The notes under the pieces: model-generated | Seen by the model: the letters and a program-made list of their open reading frames with translations, nothing else | What the model was told of the DNA's origin: nothing | Databases searched by the model: none | Made by a program: the position numbers and the translations under genes | In this document: one piece after another, positions 34,310 to 47,200 of the stretch | Numbering within the stretch: position 1 is the stretch's first letter | How the letters are laid out: every line of letters starts with the position of its first letter | DNA from: Ursus arctos | Taxonomy: Eukaryota; Chordata; Mammalia; Carnivora; Ursidae | Assembly (NCBI RefSeq): GCF_023065955.2 | Contig: NW_026623056.1 | Location: forward strand, 87,915,256 to 87,979,255 | DNA length: 64,000 bases | Direction: 5' to 3'

Positions 34310-35232
34310 TTAAAATGACAGCTTTATTGAACTTTATTCACATACCATCAAATTCACCCTTTTACAGCATACGGTTTAGTGGGTTTTGTTACATTCACGT
34401 TCTGCAACTGTATGTGTTGCACTATTTAATTTCAGGATATTTTCATCTCTCCCCCCAAAAGCCCTGTCCCCACTAACAGTCACCCCCCATTCCTCCTTGC
34501 CCTCACCTCCCTAGAAAAACATGACTTTGCTTTCTCTTCCTACGGATTTGCCTATTCTGGGCATTTCCTATAAATGGAATCATACAGTACATAGCATTTT
34601 TGTGATTGGCTTCTTCCATTTAGTGGCATGTTTTCAAAGTTCATCCATGCTATGCCATGTATCAGCACTTCATTCCTTCCTAAGCCTGAATAATATTCCA
34701 TTGCATGGATAGACCACATTTTATGGGTCCATTCATCAGTCGATAGACATTTAGGTTGTTTCCACATTTTGGCTATTATGAATAATGCTGCCGTGAACAT
34801 TTATGTACACATTTTTGGGTGAACATATATTTTTGTTCCTCGAGGTATCTACCTAGAACTGGAATTGCTGGGTTATATGGTAACTCCATGTTAACATTTT
34901 GAAAAACTGCCAGAGTGTTTTCCAAAGCAGCTTCACTATTTTGCAATCACACCAGCAATGCACGGGGGTTCTAATTTCTCCAAAACCCCACTAGCCCACG
35001 TCATTACCTGCCTTTGGACAATGAAGCATCCTAGAGGGGGAGTGACATTTTGTCATAGTTTTTACTTTTTTCCCCCAGTAACTAACGAAGGCGTGCCTGT
35101 CTTCATGGGCTTAGTGGCTATTTCCATGCCTTCTTGGGAGAACTGCCTATTGACAACTTTTCTCCATTTCTCAATTGAATTATTTATCTTTTTAGTGTTG
35201 AATTGGAAGAGTTCTTTATAGAGGCTGGATAC
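34310..35232 (-). mobile_element. Old L1 3' region, antisense
   Basis: It has a 3' UTR at the left ('gctttattgaactttattca') and ORF2 C-terminal text on the minus strand ('MFTAALFIIAKMWKQPKCLS', 'MEYYSG'). Frames are broken. Confidence 0.8.
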
Positions 35233-35234
35233 AA

Positions 35235-35710
35235 GTCAACTTTTCAAAATTTCTTGAAACAATTGAAATAATAATGAGCTATTTATACCCATCCAATGGA
35301 CAAAATTTAAAACACATGAGAAGCAAGTGAGAAACTAGTCCTAATTCCTGCTGTGCACGTCAATTGTTTCACATACGGTGCAGGGCAGTATGGTGATATC
35401 TGGTAAAAGCTACAGGTCAATGAACCACGGGCCCAGCCATTCTCCTTGTTCATATTACTATAGGGGACCTTTCTACGTGTCCGAGGAGACCAGTTCGATG
35501 CATTCTTGGCAGCATTGTTTGCAATAACCCCAAACTGGAAGCCATCCAGAGGCCTGTCAACAGGAGAATGCACACATAAATTGTGGGAAAGCCACACAAT
35601 GGAATACTACGTGGACATGAAACGAACAAATTCCATCTACACCCATCAGCATGGATAAAATGTGGAAGGTGTAATAGTCAAGTGAAAAAAGAAGTTGTAG
35701 AATCATCCTT
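35235..35710 (+). mobile_element. Old L1/HAL1-like 3' fragment, sense
   Basis: 'cagcattgtttgcaataacc', 'ccaaactggaagccatccag' and 'caatggaatactacgtggac' correspond to the ORF2 C-terminal region in sense orientation. Confidence 0.6.
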
Positions 35711-36244
35711 TAGCAGAAACTGGCCCATTGTACGCTAATCCCATTTCCCTTTTCCTGACAGCCTGCATTTCTTAGCATCCTTTGCATAAATAAGGCCATA
35801 TTTCTGAGTTATAGCCAAGGAGATATGGATGGAAGTGATGCATGCAGCGTCTGGGCCCGGCCCCAAGACACCTCCTATGTAACCCTCCACTCTCTCTTTG
35901 CCTTGGATGTTGACCTTCAAGGGGCCTTCGCAACTGTGGAAGCCACAACCCCAGAATGACTGCGAGGAGTAGAGTCCTTCCTTCCCACCCCCAGCCCAGC
36001 TACCCCCTCACCGACCATCTGTGGACTCTGTGAGATACCCTTCTATCACGGTCAGCCTCAAGATTCCCAGGTTCACTTGTTACAGAGGCTCTCAATACTG
36101 GGAATGTCACAGTTAGTAAACAGGAGAGAGGCAATACATTCTTTATGTCATAAAACCAAGGTTAAGACGAAGGCTCTCAATTTGAAGGAACTATTTAGCT
36201 CTAAAGACTGATCTTAGTGTGAACTCGGACAATTATCTAACTCA

Positions 36245-36420
36245 GGAGCCCACATGATTTTTCTGTAAAGGATCAACCAGAAAGTAGGTATTCAGGCGTT
36301 GTGGGCCATATGCACCCCCGTGGCAAGTACTCCGCTCTGCCAGTGTAGCATGAAAGCCGCCATAGGGAAGCAAATGGGCGTGGCCTGATCTGCCTGCAGG
36401 CTGCCATTTGCCCACCTCTG
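36245..36420. mobile_element. hAT MITE, same family as 5308-5540
   Basis: 'tttttctgtaaaggatcaac', 'gttgtgggccatatgcaccc', 'catgaaagccgccataggga' and 'tgccatttgcccacctctga' follow the family order, in the opposite orientation to the 5308 copy. The middle is deleted. Confidence 0.65.
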
Positions 36421-36424
36421 ATTT

Positions 36425-36595
36425 AACCTCTGGATTCCCCAGTTTCTTCATATGTAAAATGGGCATGATAATAATAGTAACTACCCAAAGTGGTAGTTCA
36501 AAGGCTGAGTTAATACGTTGGAACTGTTGAGCATAGTACCTGCTATATAATATTCCATAAATATAGTAATAACTACTATTGTTGCTGTTATTTTT
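36425..36595 (+). repeat. MIR SINE
   Basis: 'cagtttcttcatatgtaaaa' followed by 'tgggcatgataataatag' and 'taatattccataaatatag' are MIR 3' motifs. Confidence 0.75.
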
Positions 36596-36689
36596 AATTT
36601 TAAATTTTAGTAATTTCATAATAATATTTATTATTTTTATTATTAATCGTTGTTACTTTCACTGATGCTGCTACAACATCTGTGGAGGT

Positions 36690-36880
36690 GAGGGAGTGCG
36701 TATAATACGTCACGAGCACCAACAGCAAACTAAGAATATTGTGTCTCATAATTTCACCTACGGCAACCCTCAGGGAGAAGTACCACTATTATTTCACTTT
36801 CACAGATGAGAAAACTGACTTGTAGGGTAACTCATTAACTGGTAAGAAATAGAACTATGAACACAGGTCATTTCGGCATC
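36690..36880 (+). repeat. MIR SINE
   Basis: 'cactttcacagatgagaaaa' followed by 'ctgacttgtagggtaactca' matches the MIR core. Confidence 0.65.
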
Positions 36881-37599
36881 TCTTTCAATTAACCTGTGTG
36901 TCCAGAAGATTCCACGTGAGCATAATCTGAGTCGAGGATTTTGTTCATGCCTTTCATTTACTAATTCAGAATATGTGGTGCCATGAATACTTTTCTGGCC
37001 ATAGTAGGTTTTGTGAGTTTACTTTCAAATGAAACTACTGATAATTTGTAAAGGGAACCTAGAATAGTAGAAGAGAAAAGATTGACCATAAAAGTGCCTT
37101 GTTGGCGTAAGAATAAAATACTGTTTACCTGTTGTGGTCACCTCGACTGTGCGACTAAAATCATAGAATAAGAGAGGTTTTTTAACATGCAGCTGGGAGC
37201 ATATGTCAGATGGTTGTCAGAGAAGAGAGAGTGGGATCTAAATTCTAGACGTGCCCCCCGTAAGGGGTCACTAAACACATCAAAGTCCTTTCCAAGCACT
37301 AGGTGTGTTGAGCTAAACAGTTTCTCCTGTTAATTTTTAAACTCATGGATATTTCAAAGATAAATGAAGCACAACTTCTAACTCGTTTATGGGCATGTCA
37401 CAAAAATGTTATTTTATATAAAAATCGCTTGGCTTTCAGAAGTATATCGAGCATATGCTATCAAAATAGGAAACTTCAGGGTGTGATGCAATCATTTCCA
37501 AAAAACAACTCAAAACTTCAGGCCAGTCTATAAAGAAATTTTCAAGGGTCAAGGACAAAATGTAAGATAATAAGAAAAATGTAATAATCATTTTTCATA
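36881..37599. other. Unassigned AT-rich sequence
   Basis: Nothing recognised. Confidence 0.3.
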
Positions 37600-39105
37600 A
37601 AGCCATTTCTTCAATTTATGTGACTTATCTTTTATTCTGACATAATATTGTCTCTCTCTCTCTTTGTATATATTTTTTGGTGTTAAAAATATTCTTTTAA
37701 CATAGTTGACATTACCTACTTTTTCTTCATTTGTCATTGCATTATTTGGGGTTTTAAATTTTATTTTCTTGAACTACTTTCTTTATGGTTAGGTCTGTCC
37801 TTTTTCTAACTTCTCACACTGACTGCAAAGCTTATTAATTTTAAGACTTGCTCTTTTTTTTCCTAATGACTGTGATATATATTCCTACTGAAGTCGATAC
37901 ATTTCCTTCAAAATACTGCTCCGTTTTTGGGGTGTAGTAGTTGTATTTTCATGCCTTTCTAACCATCATCCACTTTGACCCATTCTATGAGCCGGGTTTA
38001 TTTAGAAGTGTGTTTTATACTTCCAAATGTTTAAAACAGATGTTTTAAATTAACTTCAAATAATTATTTTCTATTTTTAAAAATATTGTGCCAAAAGAAC
38101 ATGGTCCCATTATAGAAGTTCTTTGGTATTTTAAAGATTTGCTTTGTGACTTATTAAGAGGTCAACTTTTGCGTGTTCATGGATGCATAAAAATGTTACG
38201 TTCTCTCATTAGGAGATAGGGTTTCCATGGATACTAACTATGTCAAGTTGTTAATTCTCTCACTTAAAAATTCTTTTTCTACCTAAGAGTTCCTTTTAGC
38301 TCATCTTTTTCTGAGATGGATGTGTTCAAGTTTTCAGTTCTTCTTGCCGATGTTTCAGTTTTAACCTGATTATTTCCTCATCTTGTTTGTATTTATTTTC
38401 AGGTTATATAGTCTGATACACATAATCTCAGAATTTTTACGTATTTTTTTCTTGAATTATGCCTCTTTCATGATGTGGTGACCCTCTTGATTTCAAATAA
38501 CATTTTTTGTTTTATTTTGTTTTTTACCGTAAAGCCTATTTTGTCTGGCATGAATAACTCCATTAGTTTTCTTCCATCTTCTTTATATCTTTACTTTTTG
38601 TTTAGTTTAAATAGCATAGTTGGATTTTTTAAATCAAAACTAAAAATCCCTATATTTTAATTCATAAAGTTAGCCCATTTTAACAATTTAAAAATGAATT
38701 TCTACCGTGTCCCTTTAAATTCTATACATACCATAATTTTTGGCTTCTTCTCTAGTCCTTTCTTTTAGAAATTAAGTTCTGTTTTGTTTTATATTTTCTA
38801 AAATTCCCTCTTGTCTACTCTTGTAAGTTATATATTGTACTTCTGGTCTTTCACTGGTAACACTTAAATATTTAGTATGCATACTTCACTGGGTTCTAAT
38901 GTTAATGATTGTCTCAGCCGTTCTCATGAACTGCAGAAGCACAGGGGTTTGACTGAAGTCCAGATCACCCCTCCCACCTTCTATGCTGTGCTCATCTCCT
39001 GGTTTAGTTGAGCCTCGTCATTATGCTTTATATTTAGTTGCAATTTTTTAATGGTCCCTAAATCACTTGTAGTTATTTGCATATTCAATTAAGTTTATGA
39101 TTCTT

Positions 39106-39303
39106 TTTTTTTTTAAAGATTTTATTTATTTATTTAACAGAGAGAGACACAGCCAGCGAGAGAGGGAACACAAGCAAGGGGAGTGGGAGAGGAAGAAGCA
39201 GGCTCTCAGCAGAGGAGCCTGATGTGGGGCTCGATCCCAGATCGCCGGGATCACGCCCTGAGCCCAAGGCAGACTCTCAATGACTGAGCCACCCAGGCGC
39301 CCC
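39106..39303 (-). mobile_element. Can-SINE, antisense
   Basis: Minus-strand head 'ggggcgcctgggtggctcag'. The target-site duplication 'taagtttatgattctt' / 'taagtttgtgattctt' lies at 39090-39105 and 39304-39319. Confidence 0.95.
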
Positions 39304-39415
39304 TAAGTTTGTGATTCTTACTCAGGTTTTATATAAATAAAAACATATCATATTTGTTATATGTAGGATAGAATTATATTTATATAAAAAAAAAGTTAAA
39401 AATAAAAATGTTATT

Positions 39416-39609
39416 GGGGGGCCTGGGTGGCTCAGTTGGCTGAGTATCCCACTCTTGATTTCAGCTCAGGTTATGATCCCAGGGTCTCGAGATCAAGGGC
39501 ACAGAGTCTGCTTGAGATTCTCTTCCTCCTCCGCCCTTCCCCCCACTCGTGTTTTCTGTCTCAAATAAATAAGTAAGTAAATAAATAAAATCCTAAAAAT
39601 AAATAAATG
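39416..39609 (+). mobile_element. Can-SINE, sense
   Basis: Head 'ggggggcctgggtggctcag' and an AATAAA-rich tail. The duplication 'aaaatgttatt' lies at 39405-39415 and 39610-39620. Confidence 0.95.
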
Positions 39610-39904
39610 AAAATGTTATTCCATGCTTACTCCTGAACAATAGCTTGATTGTATATAAAGTTCTATGCTGATATTTTCCCCTCAGGACCTTAACTCTATT
39701 ACCTCACCATCTTTTGATCTCTCGTATTGCTTCAAGAACTCTGCTTTACACTACACTAGTTGTTGTTTGGTTATAGTTCATCTGCTTTTCTCTCTGGTAC
39801 TTTTTAGTATTTGATCTTTGCTACAATGTGTCCAGGGGTAGATTTAAATTCATATCTTCTTGCTCCAAACTCAGTATGTTTCTTGAGTCTGAGTGTCCTT
39901 CTCT

Positions 39905-40300
39905 TTTTTCCTTTTTTAAAAGAATTTAACTGATTTTTTAAATTCTTGAAATATAATTGACATGCAATGTTGTGTTAGTTCCAGGCGCACAGCATATTGA
40001 TTTGACAATTCTGTACATTATTCAGTGCTCGCCCTGATGTCTGCCGCCATACTTTATTACAATATTATTGACTTTATTTCCCATACGTACTTTTCATCTC
40101 CATGACGTGTTTATTTTGTACCTGGAGATGTGTACCTTTTACGCCCCTTTACCTATTTTACCCATCCCCCCTCCCCTCTGGTAACCATCAGTTTGTCCTC
40201 TATATTTGAGTTTGTGCTTGTGTGGTTGTTGGGTTGGTTTCTTGGATTCCACATATAAGTGAAATCATATGGTATTTGTCTTTCTCTGTCTGTTTTAGAA
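39905..40300 (-). mobile_element. L1 3' end, antisense, nested in an older L1
   Basis: 'aattgacatgcaatgttgtg', 'ccatccccctcccctctgg' and 'cacatataagtgaaatcata' are L1 3'-UTR and ORF2-end text in reverse. Confidence 0.75.
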
Positions 40301-40841
40301 AATTCTCAGCAATTATTACCTTGAATTTTACATCTGCATTAATTTTTCTACTTTCTTTCTGGAACAGCTATAAAACATATGTTAGAGTTACTTATCCTCT
40401 CATAGTTCCCATTTCTTTCTCCCTCCCTGCTGCATTGTTAGTAATTTTCTCATACCTGTCTTCCAGTTCACTAATATTCTCTTCAGCCATATCTCTTCTG
40501 TTAACTTAGCCTGCCAACTGAGATTTTAATTTCAGTAACTGTGTTTTATTTCACAAAGATATAGCTTGGTTTTTCCTAATCTGTTTATTCCTTTTCTCTA
40601 CCATTTTTTAACCTGTATCTTCAATCATTTTAAACACTCTTATCTGATATTCTCTTTCAATTATCTTCTTATATATCTGCTATTAGAATTCTAATTCTGA
40701 TATGCACTGTGTGCCTGCTCACCACCTTGTGGGGTGTATTGTGTCCTTGAATATTTTAATTTTTTTAAATGGGAACTAATCTTCATTGAGGTTTGTCTTT
40801 TTTCCATGTGGTCTGGGTTATCAGAGTTTTTCTCAAGAGAG

Positions 40842-40895
40842 TTTTTTGGGTTTTTTTGTTTTTGTTTTTGTTTTGTTTTTGGTTTTGGTTTTGCT
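40842..40895. repeat. (GTTTTT)n-like low-complexity tract
   Basis: G(T)4-7 units repeated about eight times. Confidence 0.8.
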
Positions 40896-41648
40896 TATCT
40901 GCTAAGATTCCAAAGGGACACATTGGTCTGGAACAAGTTTTGTGCTTATTTCGTAGCTAGGGAATTCCTGGACAAAGTGGGGGAATGCAAATTTGAACTT
41001 TGTGATCAGAAAGGGCTATGCTATTGGATTCTTAAGGATATTTCTACCTTTGCACCTAAATCCGGACAGAAAGAAATAGCCTTCTTTGTTGTAACCCTTT
41101 ATTAATGAGTAGGTGATTTTCCAGTCCAGCTTTCACAGTCCAGTCCTAATGGGGTAATCTCAGTTCCTGCTCTTGCTTTGTCTGGTTCCAAGACCTCAAC
41201 TTCTGTCCCTGTATGGGTATTGAAGACTTAGCTTCCTGCATTTCCAAAGCCAAAATCCACTCCACTCCCTCCCATCTGCTTTAATATCAGGTCACATGTT
41301 TCTGGAACCTCTTTTGAGCGTTGCTTTTTTTTTTTTTAATGCTATGCAGTATTTTTAAATATTTGGAGCATGAGGTTTACGACCTGATCTCAGGGATATT
41401 TCCTTAGATTCAACATGAAGAACTGGAGAGTTAAAATATGGAACATTTCCTTTCCTGAAAAAAAAAAAAACACTTCTAAAAATAAAATTAACATCTCAGG
41501 GACACCTGATGATCTAAGTGATATACCGTATATTTGTGTTTCCTAAATTGTTCATCATTTCTGAGAGAGACCTCTATTTTCTTGGAAGCCTTGGGCACAG
41601 AACAAGGATAAATGTTGTTAGCAGCAGTATCTGCAGTTCCACCAACAC
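40896..41648. other. Unassigned sequence
   Basis: No gene or repeat recognised apart from short homopolymers. Confidence 0.3.
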
Positions 41649-41661
41649 CCAGTAGATGGCG
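41649..41661 (+). promoter_or_regulatory. CTCF-like core motif
   Basis: CCAGTAGATGGCG fits the CTCF core pattern CCASYAGRKGGCR at all 13 positions. It lies in apparently unique DNA. Occupancy cannot be read from sequence. Confidence 0.4.
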
Positions 41662-41985
41662 TAAATACAAACCGCTTCCAGGGAAGGTCCTCTGTGAGGC
41701 TCAGAATCATAGGAGAACCATTTATCATTAAAAGGAGAGTTTTGGTGGAAGGCTGAAGTTGTATGAAGCTTGAGGCAGTCAGGAAAGTCGATGTATTGTA
41801 ATCTCTCCCAAACAACATAGGAAAGCACCTTCTGCCAGCACAACTCCATTTACATTTTGTTCAACTTCCTCAACAACAAAGTGGTTGTCCCAACAGAAGA
41901 GCAGAAGGACAAAGAGGGGAAAATATCCAAAGTTGAGGAAAGTCTGCATTTTATGGAACATTTTCACCAGGTGATTCTTCCTTTG

Positions 41986-42011
41986 ATTTTTTTTTTTTTT
42001 TTTTTTTTTTT
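41986..42011. repeat. Poly(T) tract
   Basis: About 26 T residues. It may be an antisense retroposon tail, but no element is recognised on its right. Confidence 0.8.
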
Positions 42012-42289
42012 GCTCACTCAGATTGATTAAAACTGGAACCCCCACCAAATACAAAACAAACAAAAAAACCGTGTTTAGTCAGTTTTGCCACAGCGTGAAC
42101 TTTCCTTTTCAGAAAAGGAACTTCAGGCCCTACTGAACTGGCAACCCCAACGTTGAGGGAGAGTCCCGCCCTTAGATTGCCCAATGCGCTGGGTTGTGGT
42201 AAGACCAAGGCTTGTCCAATTCCTGTCAACTCCAAGACGTGGAAGAAATTCCTTGTGAGACTAGAAAGTCTGTGGAGAAGAGCTTGAAC

Positions 42290-42495
42290 ATCCACGGCCC
42301 TGGTGCCTTCGTTGAGGTGACTCGAGGTTCTCATTCTACCTCGCACTCCACGCGTAGCAACAGGGACACGCGCAGGTGAGGGCGCGCACACCTGGCGTTC
42401 ACACACGCTCTGCGCGGAGGGTTTCCTCGTCCTCTCCTGCCCTCAACCCTGGAGTCCGGGATTTCCCCGAGGAACAAAACAGGACCAGTCCGAGT
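42290..42495. promoter_or_regulatory. Small CpG-dense patch
   Basis: I count 18 CpG dinucleotides in about 205 bases, including 'acgcgcagg' and 'ggcgcgcac', in otherwise CpG-poor surroundings. No start codon, TATA box or gene is visible nearby. Confidence 0.4.
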
Positions 42496-42499
42496 GGTA

Positions 42500-43974
42500 A
42501 GTGTTAAAGCCAAGAGGGGTGCAGAATGGCTTTGCACGACAGCCAGCTTGGTGGCCAGAGGCCTCCCGTTCTCCTAACACGTGGCCATGGTCATTCGGGC
42601 TTTTGGACCTGGGGGCTCAGCATGAGAGAGCGGGCAGAACTTTACGATGAAAAAGTCCAGGATAAGATGTAGTCACAAGGAGAGGAAAAAATGTCATGCC
42701 AGATATTCAGATCAGGGTGTGAGTGTAAAGGGCAGTACTGGAGCACGACGATGATGGTGTCCGTTCCTCTGAATCAGATAGATTGGAAAAAGAAATCAGT
42801 GCAGGGCACAGCAAGAAATCACTAACACAAACGAGCTGGAAAATACTGGCTGTGCTCCCGGCTGATCCCGGGCAATGTGGAAAGGCAGAGTGCACGCCTC
42901 CGACCACCTCCCACCCACGCACCCCCCATCCTGATGTCCTTTCTAGACGTCCGGGAGGACACGGTGGGGCATTGCATTAGCATGGGAGGTCCGTAATGGA
43001 AAGACTGCATGATTTTGCTGTGCAGGGAAAGTCAGTCAATGGGAGACATCCAGTTTTCGTAGCATGAAGTGAGTACATGACGAGGAGCATTACTACTCCG
43101 TGGTGAGTAATGTGTTTGTGAGGATGTGTGCATAAAACCGACATGTTTTCCCATTGCATTGGCTTTTGGCTTTCCTTGTTTGTTTCTATTGCTGCAACTT
43201 GGTGAGGGAGCGACCCGTTCCCTTTTATCAGTGACTGATTCAACACCCTCTTGTCACATTCGTCACATTTTTCTCTTTTTTTTTTTCTCCCCGGGACTCA
43301 CAATTCTGATTCTGGCCTCTCCTGGGGTTTCAAGATGATTAATCTTTCTCATTCCTTCCTTTTCAGCTTTGTGTTAAGCAGTGGTAGAATCAATCACATG
43401 CCTTCTTGCTTTACTTGGAAATCAACTTTCGTGTTTTCCAATCACTGAAGTTTTTGTGGGACTCCTTGAATACAGATTGAGAAGTTCACTTGGCTGAGTT
43501 GCCAAAAAGAATTAAATTCAAGTGAAACATTTTTATCTAGATCTCCATGGAATCCTGCTTGTCTTTTTTTTCTTACTTTGCATAGACAGTCATGCTATTA
43601 ACTCCATAACCAGTAATAGAATAAAAGATAAATGATTTTTACCTCTCTAAATATTTTCTTATTTAGGAGGACTGTCTACTAAACGTGTGGCAAGCAAATT
43701 TAACATTTCATTAGACACAGGCTACATTACAACCCCGGGTATAGCCGTTAAGTAGAGACAATGCAGGCACCGGTCTGGGGAAAGTTATGATTGCACCTAG
43801 ACCATTTTCCTCACTGGCTTCCCCTTGAGCTCCAGGACAAAAGTGGAAAGTAATGAAAACAATCTATTTAGTTTTGTTGTGAGAAATAAGGGGCAAGTGT
43901 TTAAGTTTCTAGCAGCCTAAAGGGTTAGTAAGAGCTGAAATGTTGATGTCATACAATTACTGCTGTTAAGCCCT
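42500..43974. other. Unassigned sequence
   Basis: Nothing recognised. Confidence 0.3.
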
Positions 43975-43977
43975 CCG

Positions 43978-44205
43978 CACAGTGGTTCTCCAGTGGAACT
44001 ATTCTGCACCTTCCAGGGACATTTGTCAAGGTAGGAGACAGTTTTGGTTGTCATACCTAGGGGACGGGACGCTGCTGGCTCCCAGTGGGTAGAGTCCCAG
44101 GATACAGCCAAGCATCCTACAATGCACAGGACAAAGAACACTCGCCAACAACAGATAATGATTTAGCCCCAAATGTCAATAGTGGCAACACATTGAAAAA
44201 TGCTA
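43978..44205. mobile_element. MER5A-like hAT MITE
   Basis: It starts 'cagtggttctccagtggaac' and contains 'gggacatttgtcaaggtagg', 'cagttttggttgtcatacct', 'catcctacaatgcacaggac' and 'aaatgtcaatagtggcaaca', in MER5A order. Confidence 0.85.
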
Positions 44206-44259
44206 CTGTAATAATTTTTCTCAGGAAACCAAAACTCATACTACATGACTGATGTGTAT

Positions 44260-47200
44260 AGATTAGATTTTTTGACATCCTTATTGAGATGTTCACATAT
44301 CAAAAAACGCACACATTTGGAGTGCATCGTACGTTTAGTTTGTTCACAGACTTGTACAATCACCATAATCAATTTTACATTTTGATCATCCCCCCAAAAG
44401 TTACATTTTCATCCACTTTCAGCATCATGCCACCGCCCTTCCCATCCCCAAGCCCTCGACAATCACCAATCGACTTGCTATTTCTACAGACTTGCCTATT
44501 GTGTATATTTCATATCAATGGCGTTATACCGTATGTGACCTTTTGGGTCTGGTTTCTTTCACTTAGCATCATGTTTTCCAGGTTCATCCATATTGTAGCA
44601 GGTGTCGGTAATTCATCCTTTTTCATTGATGAATAACATGGTATATAAATAAACTATATCTCACTTATGCATTCATCAGTTGATGGCATCTGGGTTATTT
44701 CTACTCTGTGGCGATTTTGAATAGTGCTACTTGTGTGTTCATGTACAAGTTCTTGTGTGAATGTGTGTGTTCATTTCTCTTGGGCCCATACCAAGGAGTA
44801 GAATTACTAGATCATATAACTCCACGTTTCCCATTTTGAGGAACTGTCAAATTGTTTTCCAAACCAGTGCAACCCCTCTGCATCACCACCAGGAACATAG
44901 GAGGTCCCAATTTCTTCACATCCCATGTCTTTTTCATGATAACTTTGCTCGCAGGTGCCGAGTGGTAACTCACTGTGGTTTTGATGTGCATTTCCCTAAG
45001 GACTAATAATGTTGAGCATCTTTTCATGTGCTTATCGACCAGCTGCTTATCTTCTCTGAAGAAATGTCTATTCAGATCAATCATCCATTTTTAAATTCTG
45101 TTATTTGTTTTTTATTATTGAGTTGCTAAAAATATAGACACAAGTCCCTTATCAGATCTGTGATTTGCAAATATTTTCTTTCATTCTGTGGGTCGTGTTT
45201 TCACTTTCTTGGTGTGATTTGCAACGTGAAAGTTTTCAATTTTGCTAAGCTCTAATTTATCTGTTTTTTCCTTTTGTTACTTATGGGTTTTTTTACATCA
45301 TATTTAAAGCCTTACTTTCATGTTTCCTTTCAAGAGTCATATAATTTTAGCTCTTGCATTTAGCTCTATAGTCTATTTTGAGTTAATTTTTTTGTGTAGT
45401 GTAACGAAGGCATCCAACTTCATTCTTTTGCAAGTGGACATCCAGTTCTGCCAGCACCATTTGTCGAAAAGACTTTTCTGGCCCCATTGAACTATCTTGG
45501 CCTCTTGGTGAAACTAATTGATCAAAAATGTGAGAGTTTATTTGGAGCCTCTATTCTGTTTTATTGATCTGTCTGTCCTTATGCCGGTACTACACTGTCT
45601 TGTTTATTGTAGTTTTGTAACAAGTTTTGAAATCAGGAAATGTGAGTTCCTCAACTTTGCTCTTTGTCAATATTCTTTTAGCTATTCTGTGTCCTTCGGA
45701 TTTTCATATAAATTGTCAATTTCTGAAACACAGCCAGCTGAGATTTTGAGAGGCATCGCACTGAATCTGCAGATCATTTGAGGAATACTGCCATTTTAAC
45801 AATATGAAGTCTTTCAGTCCGTGAACATGAAATACTTTCTCATTTATTTTGCTTTTCTTTAATTCCTTTCAACATTCTTTTTGGTAATTTTCAGGGTGTA
45901 AGTCTTATACTATTTTTTGCTAAGTTTATTCCTAAATATTTTTGATGCTATTAAAAATGGCCTTCTTAATGTCATTTTCAGGTTGCTCATTGCTAGCATA
46001 TAGCAATACAATGGAGGTTTGTAAATTGTTCTTGTATCCTGCAGTCTTGCTGAACTCATGATTTTTTAGTGGATTCTTAGGATTTTCTACATATAAGACA
46101 ATCCCGTATGCAAATAGAGATTATTTTCCTTCTTCCTCTACGGTCTGGATGGGTTTTCTTCCTTTTGTTTGCCTAATTTCCCAGGCTAGACCCTCCAGTA
46201 TGATGTCAAACACACATGGTGAGAGAAGGGACGTGTTGGTATTATTCCCAATCTTGGGGAAGAAGCATTCAATCTTTCATCCTTAAGTATTATAGATTTT
46301 TTGTAGATGCCTTTTATTGTGTTGAGGAGAGTTTATTCTCTTCCTAGTTTGTTGAGTGTTTTGTTTTTTTTTAAATCGTGAATGGGTATTACATTTTGTC
46401 AAATGCTTTTTCCATTCTTTTGGAATGATCATGTGGTTTTGTCCTTTATTTTATTGATATGGTATAATACATTGATTGATTTTTGGATGGTAAACCAGGC
46501 TTGTATTTTGGAGATACATTTCATTTGGTCATAGTGGATAATTCTTTTTATATATTGCTGGATTCGGCTTGCTAGTATTTTGCTGAGGATTTTTTTTTTT
46601 TTGGTCTGTATTCATAAAAGACATTTGTCTGTAGTTTTAAGAGTTTTTTTAATGATGTATTTGTTTGGTTTTTGTATCTGTGTAACACTGGTCTCATAGA
46701 ATGAGTTGAAAATTGTTCCCTCTTTTTCTATTTGCTCAAATAATTTTTGAATAGTTGCTATTTATTATTTTTTATTTGGGGGGGTAGGGGCAGAGGGATA
46801 GAGAGAATCTTAAGCAGGCTCCACATCCAGTGCAGAGCCGGATGACGTGGGGCTGGATTGCATGACCCTGAGATCATGACCTGAGCTGAAATCAAGAGTC
46901 GGACACTTAACCGACCGAGCCACCCAGGTGCCCCTTGACTTGTTGCTATTAATTTTTGTTTCAACTGTTTGGTAAAATGTACCAATCAAGTTATCTGGGT
47001 CTTTGGCCTTTCTTTGCAAGAAGCTTTTAAGTTAGTAAGTTAGTTGTTTTACTTGTTATATGTGTTTTCCTATTTTGTTTCTTCTAGAGTCACTTGCAGT
47101 AGTTGGTGTCTTTCTAAGAACTTGTCCATGTCATATATGCCCATGGCACAGAGCACTTCATATTATTCCCTTATAATCGTTTTTATTTCTAGAAGACTGG

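Larger units (their letters stand above)
37600..40840 (-). mobile_element. Ancient long L1, antisense, with nested insertions
   Basis: 'tatgagccgggtttatttag' followed by 'aagtgtgttttatacttcca', 'cctattttgtctggcatgaa' and 'cttccagttcactaatattc' are old L1 5' and ORF2 endonuclease-region text in reverse. SINEs at 39106 and 39416 and a younger L1 3' end at 39905 interrupt it. No frame survives. Confidence 0.6.

Noticed and set aside
37652..37668. CRISPR-like or other regularly spaced repeats
   Set aside because: Only simple dinucleotide or tetranucleotide tracts and interspersed retroposons are present; no repeat-spacer pattern anywhere.
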